A stretch of DNA of 40,640 nucleotides, taken from contig JACRIO010000104.1 in the NCBI GenBank assembly GCA_016220035.1, positions 1 through 40,640 of the forward strand, given 5' to 3'. Under the pieces are notes generated by a model. That model searched no databases. It saw only the letters and a program-made list of their open reading frames with translations, and had not been told where the DNA came from. Below, in pieces: positions 26,764-34,535 of this stretch. The translations under genes and the position numbers were made by a program. Position 1 is the first letter of the stretch; the number at the start of each line of letters is the position of its first letter. Origin of the DNA: Planctomycetota bacterium (GTDB lineage: Bacteria; Planctomycetota; UBA1135; GCA-002686595).

Positions 26764-26792
26764 GCGCGCGAGGAGGCGATCTCGGCGCCGGT

Positions 26793-27689
26793 TCAGAGCA
26801 GCTTGCAGGCCCGCAGCGTGCTCTCGAGCTTCTTCCTGTTCGCGTCCGCGAGCGGCGCGAGCGGCAGGCGCACGTCGTCGCCGCACTTGCGTAGCATCGC
26901 GAGCGCGGCCTTGACCGGCACCGGGTTCGTCTCGATGAAGAGGTCCTTCACGAGCGGCGCGAGCTCCTCGACCAGCATCGCCGCGCGCACGTGGTTGCCG
27001 TCGGGGACGGCGAGGCGCACGAGCTCGCGCACCTTCGCCGGCGCGACGTTGGCGACGACGCCGATCACGCCGACCGCGCCGAGGCCCATGCAGTCGGCGA
27101 TCATGCCGTCCTCGCCGCAGAGCACGGCGCAGGGCGTCTCGCCGACGAGCCGCTGCATGCGCTCGATGGACGCGAGCGCCTCCTTCACCGCGACGACGTG
27201 CGTGTAGCGTTCGCCGAGCTCGCGCACGGTCTCGGGCTGGAGGTCGACGCCGGTGCGCGACGGCACGTTGTAGAGCACGATCGGCTTCGACACGGCCTCC
27301 GCGACGGCGCCGTAGTGCAGCGCGAGGCCCTTCTGCGACGGCCGGTTGTAGTACGGCGTCACGACGAGCAGCGCGGCGACGCCGGACGCGCAAGCGCCCT
27401 TCGCCATCTCGATCGTCGTGCGCGTGCAGTTCGTGCCGACGCCCGCGACGACCGGGATGCGGCCGCGCGCGCACGCCATCGCGGCGTCGAAGAGCCCGCG
27501 GCGCTCGTTGTCCGTGAGCGTCGCGGCCTCGCCCGTCGTGCCGGCGATCACGAGGCCGTCCGACCGCTCGGCGACGTGCCACTCGACGAGGTTTTGAAAT
27601 GCGGCGTAGTCGATCGCGCCGTTGCGGAAAGGAGTCGGGAGCGCGACATAGCTGCCTTGGAGCGAGCACCGCAGGTGCGGGACGATCAT
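26793..27689 (-). CDS. dapA: 4-hydroxy-tetrahydrodipicolinate synthase
   Basis: A 298-aa class I aldolase (TIM barrel) that condenses pyruvate with aspartate-4-semialdehyde, the first committed step to diaminopimelate and lysine. Signatures: ALPTPFRNGAID near 16-27, AGTTGEAATL at 49-58, VVTPYYNRPSQKGL near 109-122, YNVPSRTG with Tyr140, and the Schiff-base lysine VAVKEA with Lys169. The start is supported by AAAGGAG nine bases upstream and by a 4-bp ATGA overlap with pdxJ. Other members of the DHDPS/NAL family (for example N-acetylneuraminate lyase) are less likely because the TTGE and YNVPSRTG motifs are typical of DapA. Confidence 0.95.
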   Translation of the reverse strand: MIVPHLRCSLQGSYVALPTPFRNGAIDYAAFQNLVEWHVAERSDGLVIAGTTGEAATLTDNERRGLFDAAMACARGRIPVVAGVGTNCTRTTIEMAKGACASGVAALLVVTPYYNRPSQKGLALHYGAVAEAVSKPIVLYNVPSRTGVDLQPETVRELGERYTHVVAVKEALASIERMQRLVGETPCAVLCGEDGMIADCMGLGAVGVIGVVANVAPAKVRELVRLAVPDGNHVRAAMLVEELAPLVKDLFIETNPVPVKAALAMLRKCGDDVRLPLAPLADANRKKLESTLRACKLL

Positions 27690-28465
27690 GTTTCGGTTCT
27701 CCTTTCGCCGCGCGCGGTCGGCACGCGTCCGTTGCTTCCGCGAGGTCCAATCGGGCGCTCGACGAGCCGCGCCATCGCCCCGACCGCGACCTCGACGCCC
27801 TCGAAGAGCGAGCGCGCGACGATCGCGAAGCCGATGTTGAGCTCCTCGACGTGCGGCAGGCGCGCGATCGGACCCACGTTGTCGTAGTCGAGCCCGTGCC
27901 CCGCGTTGACGCGCAGTCCGAGCTCGTGCGCGGCTTCGGCGGCGCGCACGAGCCGCGCGAGCTCGCGCTCCCGCCCCCTGCCTTTCGCGTTCGCGTAGGA
28001 GCCGGTGTGGAGCTCGACGAACTCCGCGCCGACGAGCGCCGCGGCTTCGAGCTGCTCGAGGTCGGGATCGACGAACAGCGACACCTCCGCGCCGCGCCGC
28101 GCGAGCTTCGGGACGATCCGCGCGAGCCGCGCGCGCTCGCGCACGACGGCGAGACCGCCCTCGGTGGTCACTTCCTTGCGGTCCTCGGGCACGAGGCACA
28201 CCGCGTCGGGCCGCAGCGCGATCGCGATCGCGACGATCTCGGGGTCGAGGCTCATCTCGAAGTTCAGCTTCGTCGCAATGCGCCGCTTCAACTGCTTCAC
28301 GTCCTCGTCCTGGATGTGGCGGCGATCCATGCGCAGGTGCGCCGTGATGCCGCGCGCGCCGGCCTGCTCGGCCGCGAGGGCCCACAGGACGGGATCGGGA
28401 AAGTGCTCGCGGCGCGCCTGGCGGACGGTGGCGACGTGGTCGACGTTGACGTGGAGCTTCGGCAT
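27686..28465 (-). CDS. pdxJ: Pyridoxine 5'-phosphate synthase
   Basis: A 259-aa TIM-barrel enzyme that makes pyridoxine 5'-phosphate from 1-deoxy-D-xylulose 5-phosphate and 3-amino-2-oxopropyl phosphate, the last ring-forming step of DXP-dependent vitamin B6 synthesis. The sequence starts with the diagnostic LHVNVDHVATVRQARRE and contains GITAHLRMDRRHIQDEDV, CLVPEDRKEVTTEGGL, FVELHTGSYA, VNAGHGLDYDNV and ELNIGFAIVARSLF. The basic last ~20 residues are variable. The gene overlaps dapA by 4 bp. PLP made by this route serves the aminotransferase in this window among many others. Confidence 0.97.
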   Translation of the reverse strand: MPKLHVNVDHVATVRQARREHFPDPVLWALAAEQAGARGITAHLRMDRRHIQDEDVKQLKRRIATKLNFEMSLDPEIVAIAIALRPDAVCLVPEDRKEVTTEGGLAVVRERARLARIVPKLARRGAEVSLFVDPDLEQLEAAALVGAEFVELHTGSYANAKGRGRERELARLVRAAEAAHELGLRVNAGHGLDYDNVGPIARLPHVEELNIGFAIVARSLFEGVEVAVGAMARLVERPIGPRGSNGRVPTARGERRTET

Positions 28466-28500
28466 CGGCGCCCGCAGGATACGGCGCGCCGCGCGCGGCG

Positions 28501-29679
28501 TCAGGAGCGCGAGCGGAGCTCCTGGAGGAACTGCGCCAAGGGGCAGGCTCGAGCACCGCTCCCGAGCGGGAAGGAGTCGCCGCCGGGCGTCACGAACCAG
28601 CGCTCGGTGGGCTGCACGTCGGCGCAGCCCTCGACGAACCCGCGCGAGAGCTTCGGGCTCGCCGTGCGCTTGATCTCGATGGCGAGCACGCGCCCGCGCG
28701 GCCCTTCGAGGACGAGGTCGATCTCCGCGCCGCCGGACGAGCGGTAGTAGCTCGCGCGCCAGTCCTCGTCGAGCTCTGCGAGGATTTGCTCGATCACGAA
28801 GCCTTCCCACGATGCACCGCAGATCGGGTGGCCGACCAAGGAGTCGAGGTCGGGGAGGTTCACGAGGCGGTGGAGGATGCCGCTGTCGCGCACGTACACC
28901 TTCGGGCTCTTCACGAGCCGTTTCGCGCTCGCCCCGGACCAGGGTTCGAGCTGACGCACGAGGAAGAGCTCCGTGAGGAGGTCGACGTAGCGCCGCACCG
29001 TCTGTCCCGAGATGGAGAGGTTCGTCGCGAGGCGCGCGGCGTTGAGCATCGTTCCCTGACCGTGCGCGAGCAGGCTCCAGAAGCGCCGCAGGAGCTCCTT
29101 CGGGAGGCGCAGTCCGAGGCGCGGCAGGTCGCGCTGGAGGTAGCTCTCGATGAACTCGTTGCGCCAGCGCCAGCTCGCGCCCTCGTCGCGCGCGAGGTAG
29201 CTGAGCGGAAACCCGCCCCGCGACCAGAGGCGGTCGAGCGCACGCGCGTCGGACGCGAGCTCGCTCAGCGTGAAAGGCGTGAGCTCGCGGTATGCGATGC
29301 GGCCGGCGAGCGACTCGGCGGACTGCTGCAGGAGGTCGCGCGACGCCGAGCCGAGGAACAGGAACTGGCCCGCGCGCTCGCCCGCGCGGATGCGGAGGTC
29401 GATCTCGGCGCGCACGAGGGGGAAGAGGTTGGGCCGGAGCTGCACTTCGTCGACGACGCAGAGGCGGCCGCGCTGCGTCGCGAGGTAGAGCTCCGCCTCC
29501 TGGAGCCGGGCGAGGTCGGAGTCGCGCTCGAGGTCGAGCACGGTCACGGGCCGGTCGGTCGCTTGCGCGACTTCCAGTGCGAGCGTCGTCTTCCCGCACT
29601 GGCGCGGCCCGAGCAGCGCGACGGCCGGGAACTCACCCAAAGCGGTGCGGAGACGGTCGGCGGCGGCGCGGGAGATCAT
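28501..29679 (-). CDS. Orphan P-loop ATPase, AAA_14/DUF4143 family
   Basis: A 392-aa protein with Walker A LLGPRQCGKTTLAL at about 22-35, Walker B-like LCVVDEVQLRPNLF near 73-86, the sensor FLFLGSASRDLLQQSAESLAGR, and the PFTLSEL box. The DUF4143 half follows: FIESYLQRDLP, winged-helix-like NLSISGQTVRRYVDLLTELFLVRQL and the C-terminal AEIDLVLEG..VLAIEIK, which is a PD-(D/E)xK-like nuclease signature. The family is widespread, often horizontally transferred, and of unknown function. The gene ends 35 bp before pdxJ on the same strand. Its ATG lies inside one arm of a long palindrome. Confidence 0.9.
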   Translation of the reverse strand: MISRAAADRLRTALGEFPAVALLGPRQCGKTTLALEVAQATDRPVTVLDLERDSDLARLQEAELYLATQRGRLCVVDEVQLRPNLFPLVRAEIDLRIRAGERAGQFLFLGSASRDLLQQSAESLAGRIAYRELTPFTLSELASDARALDRLWSRGGFPLSYLARDEGASWRWRNEFIESYLQRDLPRLGLRLPKELLRRFWSLLAHGQGTMLNAARLATNLSISGQTVRRYVDLLTELFLVRQLEPWSGASAKRLVKSPKVYVRDSGILHRLVNLPDLDSLVGHPICGASWEGFVIEQILAELDEDWRASYYRSSGGAEIDLVLEGPRGRVLAIEIKRTASPKLSRGFVEGCADVQPTERWFVTPGGDSFPLGSGARACPLAQFLQELRSRS

Positions 29680-29718
29680 CCTTGCAATTCTTCCTTACCC
29701 TGGAAGATTTGCAAGGAT
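29678..29718. promoter_or_regulatory. Long palindrome overlapping the ATPase start codon
   Basis: The arm ATCCTTGCAA (29678-29687) pairs with TTGCAAGGAT (29709-29718). After one mismatch, TCTTCC (29689-29694) pairs with GGAAGA (29702-29707), leaving a 7-nt loop. This AT-rich 41-bp dyad touches the ATG of the leftward ATPase gene (29679-29677). It could be an operator, or an RNA hairpin that buries the start codon. Confidence 0.6.
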
Positions 29719-30263
29719 CAGACGGCTCTGGGAACGTCCCATGGCTGGTCTCGGCCCGAGGCGCCGAACGGCGTGGACACCGGTCCCAAGACCCCGGGCG
29801 GCGGGGCCGGCCGAATCGAGATGGGGGGCGGCAGAGGGCCGCGAGCGCCCTCGATCCCTCGCCGGCCTTCCCCTCACAGGGGGAAAGGCCGTGAACCGCG
29901 TCTCGGGCTGGGCTGCCCGATCCTCGCTTCACCCTCGTTCACCGGGGCGCACCGGGATCCTCGACCCCGCGGCGGGGAGCGGAGCGGAGACGACGCCTCT
30001 CGATCTCGAGTCGGAGGAGCTCCGGCCGGGCGACGCGTGCCCGCGGTTGTCTCCGTCGACGCGCGCCGTCGAATCTGCCGCGCCGAATGGCACAGTAGAT
30101 CCGCGATCCGCTGCGCGCGCCGCGGTCTACCGTCCGTGCTCGCCTCGATCCCGAAGTCGGCAGGACGACACGTCTCGCTCCGTCGAAGCGTCCGCGCCCG
30201 CGGTCGTCGCCCGTTGGCGGCCTCGGCCCCTGGCGACCACCCACACCACCCGAAAGGACCCGA
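29719..30263. other. Gene-free stretch with one hairpin
   Basis: About 545 bp between the ATPase palindrome and the selenoprotein gene. A hairpin at 29863-29891 pairs CGGCCTT-CCCC with GGGG-A-AAGGCCG (one bulged A). It has no T-run and may be a REP-like palindrome. No open frame here has a ribosome site or recognisable motif. AAAGGA near 30254-30259 belongs to the next gene. Confidence 0.45.
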
Positions 30264-30488
30264 ATGAAGATCCGCATCGAATACTGCGTGCAGTGAAACT
30301 ACCGCCCCCAGGCGGCCGGTCTGGCCGCCGAGCTGAAAGCGAAATTCGGCGACGGTGTCGAGTTCGAGCTGGTCGAGTCGAGCGGCGGTGCCTTCGAGGT
30401 GACCGTCGACGGGCGCCGGGTCTACTCGAAGCTCGCGACGAAGCGCTTCCCTGCCTACCAGGAGATCCCCGACCTGATCGAGGGGTAG
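30264..30488 (+). CDS. SelW/Rdx-type selenoprotein with in-frame UGA (Sec)
   Basis: A 74-residue thioredoxin-like protein if the TGA at 30294-30296 is read as selenocysteine (residue 11). It begins MKIRIEYCVQ-U-NYRPQA; the CxxU motif after the first strand is where Rdx/SelW proteins carry CxxC or CxxU. The rest is a good Rdx match: GGAFEVTVDGRRVYSK near 44-59, LATKRFPAYQEI and a TAG stop. AAAGGA lies about six bases before ATG 30264. Family members are small redox proteins, but the partner is not known here. A SECIS-like hairpin follows the UGA. The Sec machinery (selA, selB, selC, selD) is not in the window and must exist elsewhere. A standard gene caller would miss this gene. Confidence 0.9.
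30311..30329 (+). promoter_or_regulatory. Bacterial SECIS element
   Basis: A perfect 7-bp stem GGCGGCC/GGCCGCC encloses the loop GGTCT (30318-30322). The loop begins 21 nt after the UGA, inside the coding region, as bacterial SECIS elements do. GGTCT equals the core of the E. coli fdhF SECIS loop that SelB recognises, where the spacing is 18 nt as I recall it. Both spacings are multiples of three and place GGT-CTG in frame. Confidence 0.85.
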
Positions 30489-30620
30489 CCGGGAGCCCTC
30501 CACCGGCGCAGGCGATCGGTGGCCGCACGCCGCGCAAACCGTCGCGCAGGCCGCGCTCGCCGGGGGCTCGTCTCGTGGCCACTGGGTGAGCTCCGTGCCC
30601 GAAGCGGTATCGTTCTCGGC

Positions 30621-31247
30621 ATGCGCATCATCGCCGGCGAGTTCCGCGGACGCCGCATCGAAGCCCCCGACACCGACGGGACGCGGCCGATGCTCGACCG
30701 CGTGCGTGAATCGGTCTTCGCGACGCTCGGGAACGTGGTCGAGGGCGCGCACGTGCTCGACCTCTACGCGGGCAGCGGGAGCCTGGGCCTCGAGGCCCTG
30801 TAGCGCGGCGCCGAGCACGTGCGCTTCGTCGAGCAGGCGCGCGTCGCGCTCGACGCGTTGAAGGCGAACGTGGAGGAGCTCGGCGTCGACGACCGCGTGC
30901 GCATCGTGCGCGGGAACGCGCTCGCGCGCGGGAGCTGGCGCGACGAGGAGGCGACGGACGGAGCAATCTCCTCGCGCTACGACCTGGTCGTGTTCGACCC
31001 GCCGTACCGGCTGCTCGACGACCCGAACGACCGCGCGAAGCTCCTGAAGGCCGTCGACGAGTTGATCGCGGACCACCTGAACGAGGGCGGCGTGTTCGTG
31101 TTCCACGCCCCCGACCGCGCGTTGAACGCGCTGCGGTTGCCGAGCGGGCGCAAGGGCGACCTCAGGACGTACGGGACGTCGGCGATCCTCTACTTGTGGA
31201 AGAACGCGACGCGGCCCGACTCCGCGCGGGCGCGGGGCGGCGGCTAG
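30621..31247 (+). pseudogene. rsmD: 16S rRNA (guanine-966-N2)-methyltransferase RsmD, interrupted by amber codon
   Basis: The frame encodes 208 residues if the TAG at 30801-30803 (codon 61) is ignored. Upstream of it: [33 protein letters not shown] and the SAM motif [15 protein letters not shown]. Downstream: RGAEHVRFVEQ, the catalytic DPPYR and the normal end. Homologues read LGLEAL-S-RGA, so one base change from TCG to TAG explains the stop. Everything else is intact and conserved, so the lesion is recent, a sequencing error, or suppressed. RsmD methylates G966 of 16S rRNA and is usually dispensable. TAG is used as a normal stop nearby (for example at 30486), which argues against general TAG recoding. 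Confidence 0.85.
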
Positions 31248-31259
31248 ACTCGCGCCTCG

Positions 31260-32420
31260 ATGCCCACCCTCCGCGGCCGTCTACTCGTCGACGGGAAGTT
31301 GCTCACCGGCACGCTCGGATGGGAGCGTGGGCGCATCACGCGCGTCGACACCGTGGGGGAGATCGGCGGCGCGGACCTGCCCGTGATCGCGCCGGGGCTC
31401 GTCGATCTGCACGTGCACGGGCACGGTGGGTTCGATCCGGTCGAGGACGTGCGCGGCATGGCGGAGTCGCTCGCGCGCGCGGGCACGACTGCATTCCAGC
31501 CGACGCTTTTTCCCGAGGCGCCCGAGCGGCTCGGCGCGACGTGCGAGCGTGTGTGGAAGCGCGTCGACGAGCTTCCGCAGGGCGCCTTCGCGCGGGTCGT
31601 CGGGCTGCACCTCGAGGGGCCGTTCGTGAACCGGCTCGCGGCGGGCGCTTTGCCCGTCCACGACCTCGCCGAGCCCTCCGTCGCCGGGTTGCGCGCGATC
31701 CTCGGGCCCGCGACCGGTGCGGGGCGCGGCGTGCGCACGATGACGCTCGCGCCGGAGCTTACCGGTGCCGCGGAGCTCGTGGGTGAGCTCGCGCGCTCCG
31801 GCGTGCGTGTCTCGCTCGGGCACAGCCGGGCCACCGCGGAAGAAGCGCGTCGCGCTGCGCGCTCGGGCGCGTGCGGAGCGACGCACTTGTTCAACGCGAT
31901 GCCGCCCGTGCACCACCGCGAGGTCGGGCTCGCGGGGTTCGCGCTCACCGACGCCGCGCTCTTCGCCGAGATCATCGGCGACCTCGTGCACGTCGGACCG
32001 GAGATGTTCGAGCTCGCGCTGCGCGCGCGTGGGCCCGACGGCTTGTGCCTCGTCAGCGACGCCTTGCGCGGCGCGGGCACGGGGTGCGAACGCTTCCACT
32101 CGCACGGGCGCGACCACTTGCTGCGCGGCGGCGCGGCGTATTACCCGTCGAAGGAAGCAGGCGGAGCGCCCCAACTCGCCGGGTCGGCGATGTCGCAGCT
32201 CGAGATGGTGCGCCTGCTCGTTTCGCGGGGCGTCGTCGGCCTGATCGAGGCGCTCACGATGGCGACCGCTACGCCGGCGCGCGCGCTCGGGCTCGAGAAG
32301 GAGCTCGGCGCGCTCCGGATCGGCCTCGCGGCCGATTTCCTCGTGCTCCGCGGCAAGGAGCTCACGCTGGAGGCCGTGTACGTCGCCGGCGAGCGCGCGG
32401 GCGGCGGGGCGAGGCACTGA
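31260..32420 (+). CDS. nagA: N-acetylglucosamine-6-phosphate deacetylase
   Basis: A 386-aa amidohydrolase that hydrolyses GlcNAc-6-P to glucosamine-6-P and acetate, feeding recycled cell-wall or chitin sugar into central metabolism. Motifs: APGLVDLHVHGHGGFD with the His pair at 51 and 53, HLEGPF with metal ligand Glu119, LGHSRATAEEA with His188, GATHLFNAMPPVHHREVG with His209, and the catalytic Asp267 in LVSDAL. The end ALGLEKELGALRIGLAADFLVL is the usual beta-sandwich closure. The kGAH of many homologues is GAL here. ATG 31260 lies 12 bp after the rsmD stop, so the two may share a transcript. Confidence 0.95.
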   Translation: MPTLRGRLLVDGKLLTGTLGWERGRITRVDTVGEIGGADLPVIAPGLVDLHVHGHGGFDPVEDVRGMAESLARAGTTAFQPTLFPEAPERLGATCERVWKRVDELPQGAFARVVGLHLEGPFVNRLAAGALPVHDLAEPSVAGLRAILGPATGAGRGVRTMTLAPELTGAAELVGELARSGVRVSLGHSRATAEEARRAARSGACGATHLFNAMPPVHHREVGLAGFALTDAALFAEIIGDLVHVGPEMFELALRARGPDGLCLVSDALRGAGTGCERFHSHGRDHLLRGGAAYYPSKEAGGAPQLAGSAMSQLEMVRLLVSRGVVGLIEALTMATATPARALGLEKELGALRIGLAADFLVLRGKELTLEAVYVAGERAGGGARH

Positions 32421-32461
32421 TCGCTCACGATCCGGCTCCAGAGAGTTCCAGAGACGCTACC

Positions 32462-32515
32462 TGTTCATGATTGTGTTCTTGTTCATCCCAGATGAACACG
32501 ATACAATACTGAACA
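32462..32515 (+). promoter_or_regulatory. Promoter with four-half-site operator of the AbiE-like operon
   Basis: TTGTTC (32479-32484) and TACAAT (32502-32507) form a -35/-10 pair with a 17-bp spacer. Four half-sites are arranged symmetrically: TGTTCA at 32462 and 32480, TGAACA at 32493 and 32510. The inner pair extends to GTTCATC-CCA-GATGAAC. The centre lies between the -35 and -10. This AT-rich island fits autorepression by the antitoxin, as known for AbiEi, which binds inverted repeats at its own promoter. Confidence 0.72.
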
Positions 32516-32528
32516 AGAGCTGCCCACC

Positions 32529-33587
32529 GTGCCCCGAATTCCCCCCAAGCCACTGCTGGAACACACGCCCCTGGCGCCGTACCTCGACGCCCTCGGCGCG
32601 CTCGGTGTCGAGGCCGACACCTGGCTGGTCAAGGAGCGCGACGGGGCCGACGCGACGATTCGGGTCCATGGGCCACGCGGGACGGTCGAGTGGGCCTGCG
32701 AGCGCCGTGCGCGCCTCGATCGCGCGACGCTCGGCGCCCTCCTTCAGCGCATGCACGAAATGCGTGGGCGCTTCCAGAGGACGCTCCTCTTGACCGAGCA
32801 CGTGACCCCGCCGATTGCGGATGAGCTTCGAGCTCACGGCATCGCGTTCGTCGACCAAGCGGGGAATGCCTTCCTGCGGGACGAAGGGCTCTACATCTGG
32901 GTCACCCGTCGTCCACGGAAGCGAACCGCACCGATCACGCGACGAGCACTGCACGCCGCGGGCCTGAAGCTTGTCTTCGTGCTCCTTCGTCAGCAGGCGC
33001 ACGTGCGCACCTTGCGCGAGTTCGCCGCGGAAGCCGGCATTGCTCTCGGGGGCGTCGCGCGCATCCTGCGCGAGCTCGAGCGCCGCGGTTGGACGCGCAA
33101 GCTGCGCGACGGCGTCGAACTCCACGATCCCGAGGCGATGCTGAAGCGTTGGGAAGAGGGCTATGCCGAGACACTGCGGCCGAAGCTCTTCCTCGGAGCG
33201 TGCCGTCGCCGTCCGGGCACCACGCTCGAGGACCTTCCGCGCGCGATCGCGAACACCCGGGCGCCGCAGAAGATCGCGATCGGAGGGGAGCTCGGCGCGG
33301 CGCTACTCACGGGCCGACTGCAGCCGACGACGGCGGCGCTCCACCTCGACGGCCTCGAACCGATCGAGGTGATGCGCGAGCTCCAGCTCCTCCCCGATCC
33401 GCACGGGGACGTGTTCTTGTTGCGCGCCTGGGGTCGACCACCGCGCGAAGGCGCGAAGGGCCCAACTGACGCGGCGTTCGCCGACCCGCTGCTCGTGCAC
33501 GGGGAGCTCCTCCTGCATCCCGACGACCGCCTGCGTGACGTCGCGCGCGTCGTCAAGGCCGAGCACATCACGCCACGATGGAAGTGA
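32529..33587 (+). CDS. AbiEi-like antitoxin/transcriptional regulator (type IV TA)
   Basis: A 352-aa protein starting with GTG 32529, just downstream of the promoter. The N-terminal part (WLVKERDGADATIRVHGPRGTVEW, about residues 33-56) and the FVDQAGNAFL segment match the AbiEi_2-type regulators. A winged helix follows near 145-190 (VRTLREFAAEAGIALGGVARILRELERRGW). The C-terminal part is the antitoxin domain, ending in LLHPDDRLRDVARVVKAEHI. In characterised AbiE systems this protein represses the operon and neutralises the nucleotidyltransferase toxin. The stop overlaps the toxin gene by 10 bp. Its length is larger than that of short AbiEi proteins but usual for AbiEi_2. Confidence 0.82.
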   Translation: MPRIPPKPLLEHTPLAPYLDALGALGVEADTWLVKERDGADATIRVHGPRGTVEWACERRARLDRATLGALLQRMHEMRGRFQRTLLLTEHVTPPIADELRAHGIAFVDQAGNAFLRDEGLYIWVTRRPRKRTAPITRRALHAAGLKLVFVLLRQQAHVRTLREFAAEAGIALGGVARILRELERRGWTRKLRDGVELHDPEAMLKRWEEGYAETLRPKLFLGACRRRPGTTLEDLPRAIANTRAPQKIAIGGELGAALLTGRLQPTTAALHLDGLEPIEVMRELQLLPDPHGDVFLLRAWGRPPREGAKGPTDAAFADPLLVHGELLLHPDDRLRDVARVVKAEHITPRWK

Positions 33588-34441
33588 AGCTGCACGCGCG
33601 GGATCTCGAGCTCCTGCGCGACTTCCTCGATGCGATGGAGCGCGCGGGAGCGGAGTGCTTCCTCGTCGGCGCGGGTGCTCGTGTGCTCGGATTCGACCAG
33701 CGGTGGGGCCTTCGAGGGGCACGCGCGACACTCGACTGGGACTTCGCGGTCCGCATGGAGAGTTGGGAGCAGTGGGCTCGACTGGTTTCACAGCTGATCG
33801 GAGGAGCGAGGGCGAGGTTCTCGCAGAGTCGGGCCCTGCACCGATTCACGCACACGAACGGCGCGGTGGTGGATCTCGTTCCCTACGGTGGCCTCGAGGC
33901 GCCGAACGGCGAGATCACGTGGCCGGATCGATCCAGCATGAACGTGCTTGGATTCGCAGCATCCGAGCCGGGGCGCGAGCGCCTCGTCCTGGATCAAGGA
34001 CTCGTGGTGCCGGTCGCGGCCACACCGAGCCTCGCGCTCCTGAAACTCCATGCCTACCGCGAGCGCCGGCAGCGTGGCGAACGGAAGGACATCCAGGACT
34101 TCGACTGGTTCCTTCGCAACTACGAGGCGGCCGGCAACGAGTTGCGCGTGCACGACGAGCTCGCCGAGGAGCTGCTCGACGCTCGATTGGAGATCGACGA
34201 CGGGGGCGCGGCGCTGCTCGGTTCCGACGTGGCGCGAGGACACGACTCGGTGGTGATCGATGCCGTGCGCGCCATCCTCGGCGAGGCGCGCGATCCGTGG
34301 TCGCGCGTGATCGCCGACCTGTTCGTCGGCGTCGTCGGGGTCGACGAAGGCCGCGTCGACCGTCGCAGGAAGGAGGCGAGTCGACGTTTCGCCGCCTTCG
34401 AGCTCGGGCTCGCGCTGGGGAGAGGGGCCGAGCCGAGCTGA
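33578..34441 (+). CDS. AbiEii-like nucleotidyltransferase toxin (type IV TA)
   Basis: A 287-aa protein, ATG 33578, overlapping the regulator gene. It has a nucleotidyltransferase fold: FLVGAGARVL near 28-37, the catalytic ATLDWDFAV with Asp53 and Asp55, and a third carboxylate at Asp99 in AVVDLVPYG. The PSLALLKLHAYRERRQRGERKDIQDFDWFL segment is characteristic of AbiEii/AbiGii-type proteins. The family signature usually reads R.T.DiD; here it is ATLDWD. AbiEii enzymes act on tRNA acceptor ends or other NTP targets and cause reversible growth arrest, often against phage. Activity here is inferred. Confidence 0.82.
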   Translation: MEVKLHARDLELLRDFLDAMERAGAECFLVGAGARVLGFDQRWGLRGARATLDWDFAVRMESWEQWARLVSQLIGGARARFSQSRALHRFTHTNGAVVDLVPYGGLEAPNGEITWPDRSSMNVLGFAASEPGRERLVLDQGLVVPVAATPSLALLKLHAYRERRQRGERKDIQDFDWFLRNYEAAGNELRVHDELAEELLDARLEIDDGGAALLGSDVARGHDSVVIDAVRAILGEARDPWSRVIADLFVGVVGVDEGRVDRRRKEASRRFAAFELGLALGRGAEPS

Positions 34442-34535
34442 AACGCGCTCGTCGTGATCCTGTCTCTGGGGTCGACCCGGACGGCCGGAAAGAACTTCAG
34501 GGCCGGCGGGTTCCTGCCGATGCGGACGGGGAGTG

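Noticed and set aside
30264-30296. Ten-codon peptide ending at the TGA
   Set aside because: The frame continues with strong SelW/Rdx similarity and a SECIS hairpin, so the TGA is best read as selenocysteine and not as a stop.
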